A DNA stretch of 8,788 nt, taken from contig JAIPFS010000048.1 in assembly GCA_021736545.1 (NCBI GenBank), positions 1-8,788 of the forward strand, read 5' to 3'. Of this stretch, positions 6,013-8,788 are shown piece after piece. The notes beneath the pieces were generated by a model. The model did no database searches, was not told the origin of the DNA, and saw nothing but the letters and a program-made list of their open reading frames with translations. Position numbers and translations under genes: made by a program. Within the stretch, counting starts at the first letter, position 1; every line of letters starts with the position of its first letter. This DNA comes from Spirochaetia bacterium. Lineage in GTDB: Bacteria > Spirochaetota > Spirochaetia > PWKH01.

Positions 6013-7059
6013 ATGAGCAGTATCAAGGAAATCGCCAAATTTGTCGGAATATCACCTGCATCTGTATCAATTTATCTGAACGACCGCGACACCAATCGAG
6101 TGAGCAGTGATACAAAAAAACGCATAGATACGGCTGTAGAAGAGCTGAATTATCACAAGAATGTCTTTGCCAGCAGCTTATCCAGTCAGCAATCAAAACT
6201 TATCGGCATTATCATCCCTACAATGCTTCCATTGTTCCAGAATGACTATACAAACTCCCTGCTTGCCGGCGTGCAGTCCAAACTTTCGGAACAGGGATAC
6301 GGAATGCTTTTTTTCCCTTCATCCGGGAAGTCCTCCATTGAAATTGTAAAAGAACAGCTGGAGAAAAGTGCCGGCTGCGACGGCTATATTCTCTTCAGCA
6401 CCGGTTTCTGCACAATGACTCAGATTCAGAAAAATATTGATGAAGTCATAAAAACCGGAAAACCCTTTGTTACCCTTAATGTTCCGCCGGTTGAAAAAAA
6501 AGATGTAAATCAGGTTCTGATAGACGGACTGAAAGCGGCAACAGGACTTCAGCATCTCATTGAGTTGGGACATCGTGATATTCTCGTAGTTCTCGGCCGA
6601 AAAGGCGGCGTTCACACAAGATATCTTCGGGATGATGCTCGAAAGCGTCTTGCTCAGGCTGGACTTTCCAGCGAAAGCGGACGACTCCTGTACGGTGAAT
6701 ATCATGATCAGACCGCTTACAATGCAGTAAAAGCAGGACTTGAAAAATACCCCCGGGCAACTGGAATCTGCTGTATGTCCGATATCATGGGGGCTGCAGC
6801 AGTTAAATCCGCTCAGGATCTCGGGTATTCAGTGCCTGAAGACATATCGGTAATCGGCAGAAACAATTCACGGTATTCACGACTTACAACTCCTGCCCTA
6901 ACAACCATTGATCTGCATATGAATCAGGCCGGCATCAGTACAGCAAACCTTCTGCTGGATGCTCTAAGCGGAAATTCAGCTGCCCAGAAACTCGATCTCC
7001 GCAGTTCTCTTGTAGTAAGGGAATCATCCGGCCCTTGCCCCCAGAGGATTCGCTTATGA
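6013..7059 (+). CDS. LacI-family transcriptional repressor
   Basis: A 348-residue DNA-binding regulator, probably the one acting on O1 and O2. An N-terminal helix-turn-helix, IKEIAKFVGISPASVSIYLN (4-23), is followed by a hinge near 52-63 and a periplasmic-binding-protein-like effector domain from about residue 63. That domain includes LIELGHRDI, CMSDIMGAAAVKSAQDLGYSVPEDISVIG and the ALTTID strand. Two family positions are unusual: the Arg normally found in VSR of the recognition helix is Ile20, and the usual GFD after SVI is G-R283-N284, at the inducer-contact region. The effector may thus differ from classical sugars or purines. GGAG lies 11 nt before this ATG. A closer, out-of-frame ATG at 6005 gives only a 3-codon reading frame ending in TGA over the start. 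The end of the gene is involved in a 20-bp duplication leading into ade. Confidence 0.92.
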   Translation: MSSIKEIAKFVGISPASVSIYLNDRDTNRVSSDTKKRIDTAVEELNYHKNVFASSLSSQQSKLIGIIIPTMLPLFQNDYTNSLLAGVQSKLSEQGYGMLFFPSSGKSSIEIVKEQLEKSAGCDGYILFSTGFCTMTQIQKNIDEVIKTGKPFVTLNVPPVEKKDVNQVLIDGLKAATGLQHLIELGHRDILVVLGRKGGVHTRYLRDDARKRLAQAGLSSESGRLLYGEYHDQTAYNAVKAGLEKYPRATGICCMSDIMGAAAVKSAQDLGYSVPEDISVIGRNNSRYSRLTTPALTTIDLHMNQAGISTANLLLDALSGNSAAQKLDLRSSLVVRESSGPCPQRIRL

Positions 7060-7081
7060 AACAGAGGATTCGCATATGAAA
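7042..7081 (+). repeat. 20-bp tandem duplication of a translation start region
   Basis: The unit at 7042-7061 is repeated at 7062-7081 with one mismatch (T7054 against A7074). Each copy has AGAGGA, a 7-base spacer and ATGAAA. The first ATG overlaps the repressor stop (ATGA); the second is the adenine deaminase start. The duplication also explains why the repressor C-terminus (QRIRL) resembles the mini-ORF product (KQRIRI). Confidence 0.9.
7056..7079 (+). other. 7-codon mini-ORF linking the repressor and deaminase genes
   Basis: The ATG at 7056 overlaps the repressor stop as ATGA, encodes MKQRIRI and ends in a TGA that overlaps the deaminase start, again as ATGA. It has its own AGAGGA Shine-Dalgarno at a 7-base spacing. 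It arises from the 20-bp duplication and may act as a coupling relay rather than as a functional peptide. Confidence 0.55.
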
Positions 7082-8788
7082 GCAGATAGTATCTTTTCTC
7101 AGGCCCGTATATTCAACCCCTTCCTGAAAACCTGGGAAACTGCCGACATAGCCGTCCTTAACGGCCGAATTCTCTATGTCGGAGATGCCGAACATGCAGG
7201 CATCAGCTCCAAAATTTTTATCGACTGCGGGAATACGATAGTTATGCCGGGTATGATCGATATTCATCTCCATATTGAGAGTTCGCTCTGCACCCCAATT
7301 GAATTTGCTAAAGCAGTTTTGAACCGCGGAGTTACGACGGTGGTAGCCGAACCGCATGAAATTGCCAACGTCTTCGGGGTATCCGGAATCTCTGCCATGG
7401 TGGAAGCATCAAAAGATGCTCCTATTGATATCTTCTATGGAATTCCGAGTTCAGTTCCCTCAACAAATTCATCTCTCGAGACAACTGGCGGTAAGATTGG
7501 ACCAAAAGAGCTCAAAACACTGATCGCTGACTATCCCGATATGATCTGTCTGGGGGAAGTGATGAATTACAGGCATCTGATCACCCATTTTGATGCTCTG
7601 GCAAAAGGAGAATCGTCAGACAGAACCATTGAGCTTATCCGTCACATGAAGAAACAGCACCCATTGGCGGCAATCGAAGGTCACTGTCCATCTGTTAGAG
7701 ACCTTGATCTTGCCGAACTGCTCTATTTCGGTATAGATTCCGATCATTGTCTTCAGGATACTGAAGGAATGCGTCAGCGCTTTGAACGTGGAATGTTTGT
7801 TGAAATTCAGGAAAAATCGGTTACGGAATCCGTTATTCATTTTCTCGAATCACATGATGTTGATGGATTGTACAGTTTCGTTACCGATGATGTACCGCCG
7901 GATATTCTGACGACACAGGGTCATCTGGATCACGTGGTACGAAAGGCGCTTTCTCAAGGACTATCTCTGGAAAAAGCCATTACGGCATCCACAAGGTCTC
8001 CCGCTGAAAGAATTGGTTTCAGGGACCGCGGGGTCATCGCTCCAGGAAAGACTGCTGATTTCATTATGCTCTCCGGTGATGGAAGTGACTTCACCATCAA
8101 GCAAGTTTTCAGACGCGGGATACCGGCAGAAGAAAGCATACATGCAAGTAAATCCTATTCATTCCCAGAATCGTTCGCAAAAAGTGTAACGATTGACGCG
8201 TCCTTCTCCCTCGAAGAGAGTTTTGACATTCCCTGTTCAGCGTCTAATTATGCTGTCTGCAGAGTTATGAAGAAGAACAGAGAAAATACCTATACCGCCG
8301 AGGCACACAGAAAGCTTCCGGTACGGGACGGGCGTATCTGCTGGGAAGAGGAAGAAGACCTCAACCTGGTTCTTGTTGTAAGCAGATACGGAAAAGAAAC
8401 TCATGCAGCCCATGGATTTATTTCCGGAGATATCCTGCATGACGGTGCTATGTGCTCGACTTATGCTCATGACCACCACAACATACTGATTGTCGGCAGC
8501 AGCAAAGAGGATATGACTACTGCTTATAATCGCATTCTTTCGCTGCAAGGAGGAATCTGCACGGTCTCAGACGGAAGTATTTCTGCAGAGCTGCCCCTGT
8601 CAGTTGGAGGAATTCTCTCTGAAGAGCCTTTGGACAAGCTCTCCTCGCAGGTCGTCTGCCTTCAGAAAAGTCTCCGAGATCTTGGAATTGAACATGCTAA
8701 TCCTATCATGACCATGTGCACCCTCACCCTCCCGGTCAGTCCTGAGCTGAAAATTACCGATCGCGGCCTGATCAGCACAAAAACGGCG
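7076..8788 (+). CDS. ade: Adenine deaminase (3' end cut by window end)
   Basis: Amidohydrolase-superfamily enzyme that hydrolyses adenine to hypoxanthine and ammonia in the cytoplasm. The frame is open for 571 codons to the window edge; the family is usually near 580-600 residues, so only a short tail is missing. Seen: metal ligands H64 and H66 in PGMIDIHLHIESS; AEPHEIANVFG; E161 in LGEVMNY, the likely bridging carboxylate; H203 in EGHCP; H224 in GIDSDHC; D271 in FVTDDVPP; then GVIAPGKTADFIML. The Ade-specific C-terminal domain is present, with AHDHHNILIVGSSKEDM, LSLQGG and LPVSPELKITDRGLI. Several normally strong motifs are altered (SDHC for SDHE, IQEKS for IREGS, TRSPA for TLNPA), so a changed base preference is possible. 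AGAGGA lies 7 nt before the ATG. It is probably co-transcribed with the repressor. Confidence 0.9.
   Translation, partial: MKADSIFSQARIFNPFLKTWETADIAVLNGRILYVGDAEHAGISSKIFIDCGNTIVMPGMIDIHLHIESSLCTPIEFAKAVLNRGVTTVVAEPHEIANVFGVSGISAMVEASKDAPIDIFYGIPSSVPSTNSSLETTGGKIGPKELKTLIADYPDMICLGEVMNYRHLITHFDALAKGESSDRTIELIRHMKKQHPLAAIEGHCPSVRDLDLAELLYFGIDSDHCLQDTEGMRQRFERGMFVEIQEKSVTESVIHFLESHDVDGLYSFVTDDVPPDILTTQGHLDHVVRKALSQGLSLEKAITASTRSPAERIGFRDRGVIAPGKTADFIMLSGDGSDFTIKQVFRRGIPAEESIHASKSYSFPESFAKSVTIDASFSLEESFDIPCSASNYAVCRVMKKNRENTYTAEAHRKLPVRDGRICWEEEEDLNLVLVVSRYGKETHAAHGFISGDILHDGAMCSTYAHDHHNILIVGSSKEDMTTAYNRILSLQGGICTVSDGSISAELPLSVGGILSEEPLDKLSSQVVCLQKSLRDLGIEHANPIMTMCTLTLPVSPELKITDRGLISTKTA

Noticed and set aside
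6005..6016. Earlier ATG as the repressor start
   Set aside because: It is out of frame with the helix-turn-helix and ends after three codons. It might affect initiation, but it is not the gene start.
6161..7357. Open frames overlapping the repressor gene and the start of ade (6161-6349 plus; 6319-6705, 6557-6760 and 6935-7357 minus)
   Set aside because: All are shadows of the LacI and Ade frames, which show continuous family similarity.
7616..8548. Antisense open frames within ade
   Set aside because: The plus-strand frame is continuous with Ade motifs from start to window end. The antisense products have no domain or convincing start site.

Overview
The window reads as one chromosomal locus from a diderm bacterium of moderate GC content. 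A spirochaete relative is my best guess. The main hint is the exported binding protein, whose hydrophobic leader runs into VFSKGVQED with no lipobox cysteine, a leader style I associate with Spirochaetota. This taxonomic call is an inference of modest confidence. I see no rRNA, tRNA, CRISPR array or mobile element.

Layout: two divergent transcription units meet at a control region at about 5746-6012. Leftward (minus strand), in order of transcription, lie a periplasmic solute-binding protein (4675-5745), two inner-membrane permeases (3713-4546 and 2937-3716), an ABC ATPase (1853-2920), a nucleoside phosphorylase (1048-1800) and an M20/PepT-like metallopeptidase cut by the window start (1-1058). 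Rightward (plus strand) lie a LacI-type repressor (6013-7059) and an adenine deaminase cut by the window end (7076-8788). Most junctions within the units are short or overlapping: ATGA between the permeases, an 11-bp overlap between phosphorylase and peptidase, and a duplicated ATGA start region before the deaminase. The exception is a 128-bp spacer after the binding-protein gene, which holds two hairpins and a 14-bp tandem repeat.

The control region is strikingly symmetric. Each direction has an exact TTGACA -35 box, a 17-bp spacer and a 4/6 -10 box. Three bases further downstream each has a near-palindromic GTTRACCGTTTAAC box with a central CG, as expected of a LacI-family operator. The simplest reading is that the repressor controls both the transport/catabolic operon and its own lacI-ade unit.

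Working model (inference): a Pot-type (spermidine/putrescine-family) ABC importer brings in a purine nucleoside or a derivative of one. The phosphorylase splits it into base and sugar 1-phosphate. Adenine deaminase converts adenine to hypoxanthine plus ammonia. The M20 hydrolase may remove an amide- or peptide-linked part. The phosphorylase keeps the phosphate-binding residues of uridine phosphorylase but not its uracil-recognition Gln/Arg pair, and it has an Asp where purine nucleoside phosphorylases place theirs. The known bacterial purine-nucleoside ABC importers I am aware of use BMP/PnrA-type binding proteins, so a Pot-type system would be unusual. Substrate specificity cannot be settled from sequence alone.
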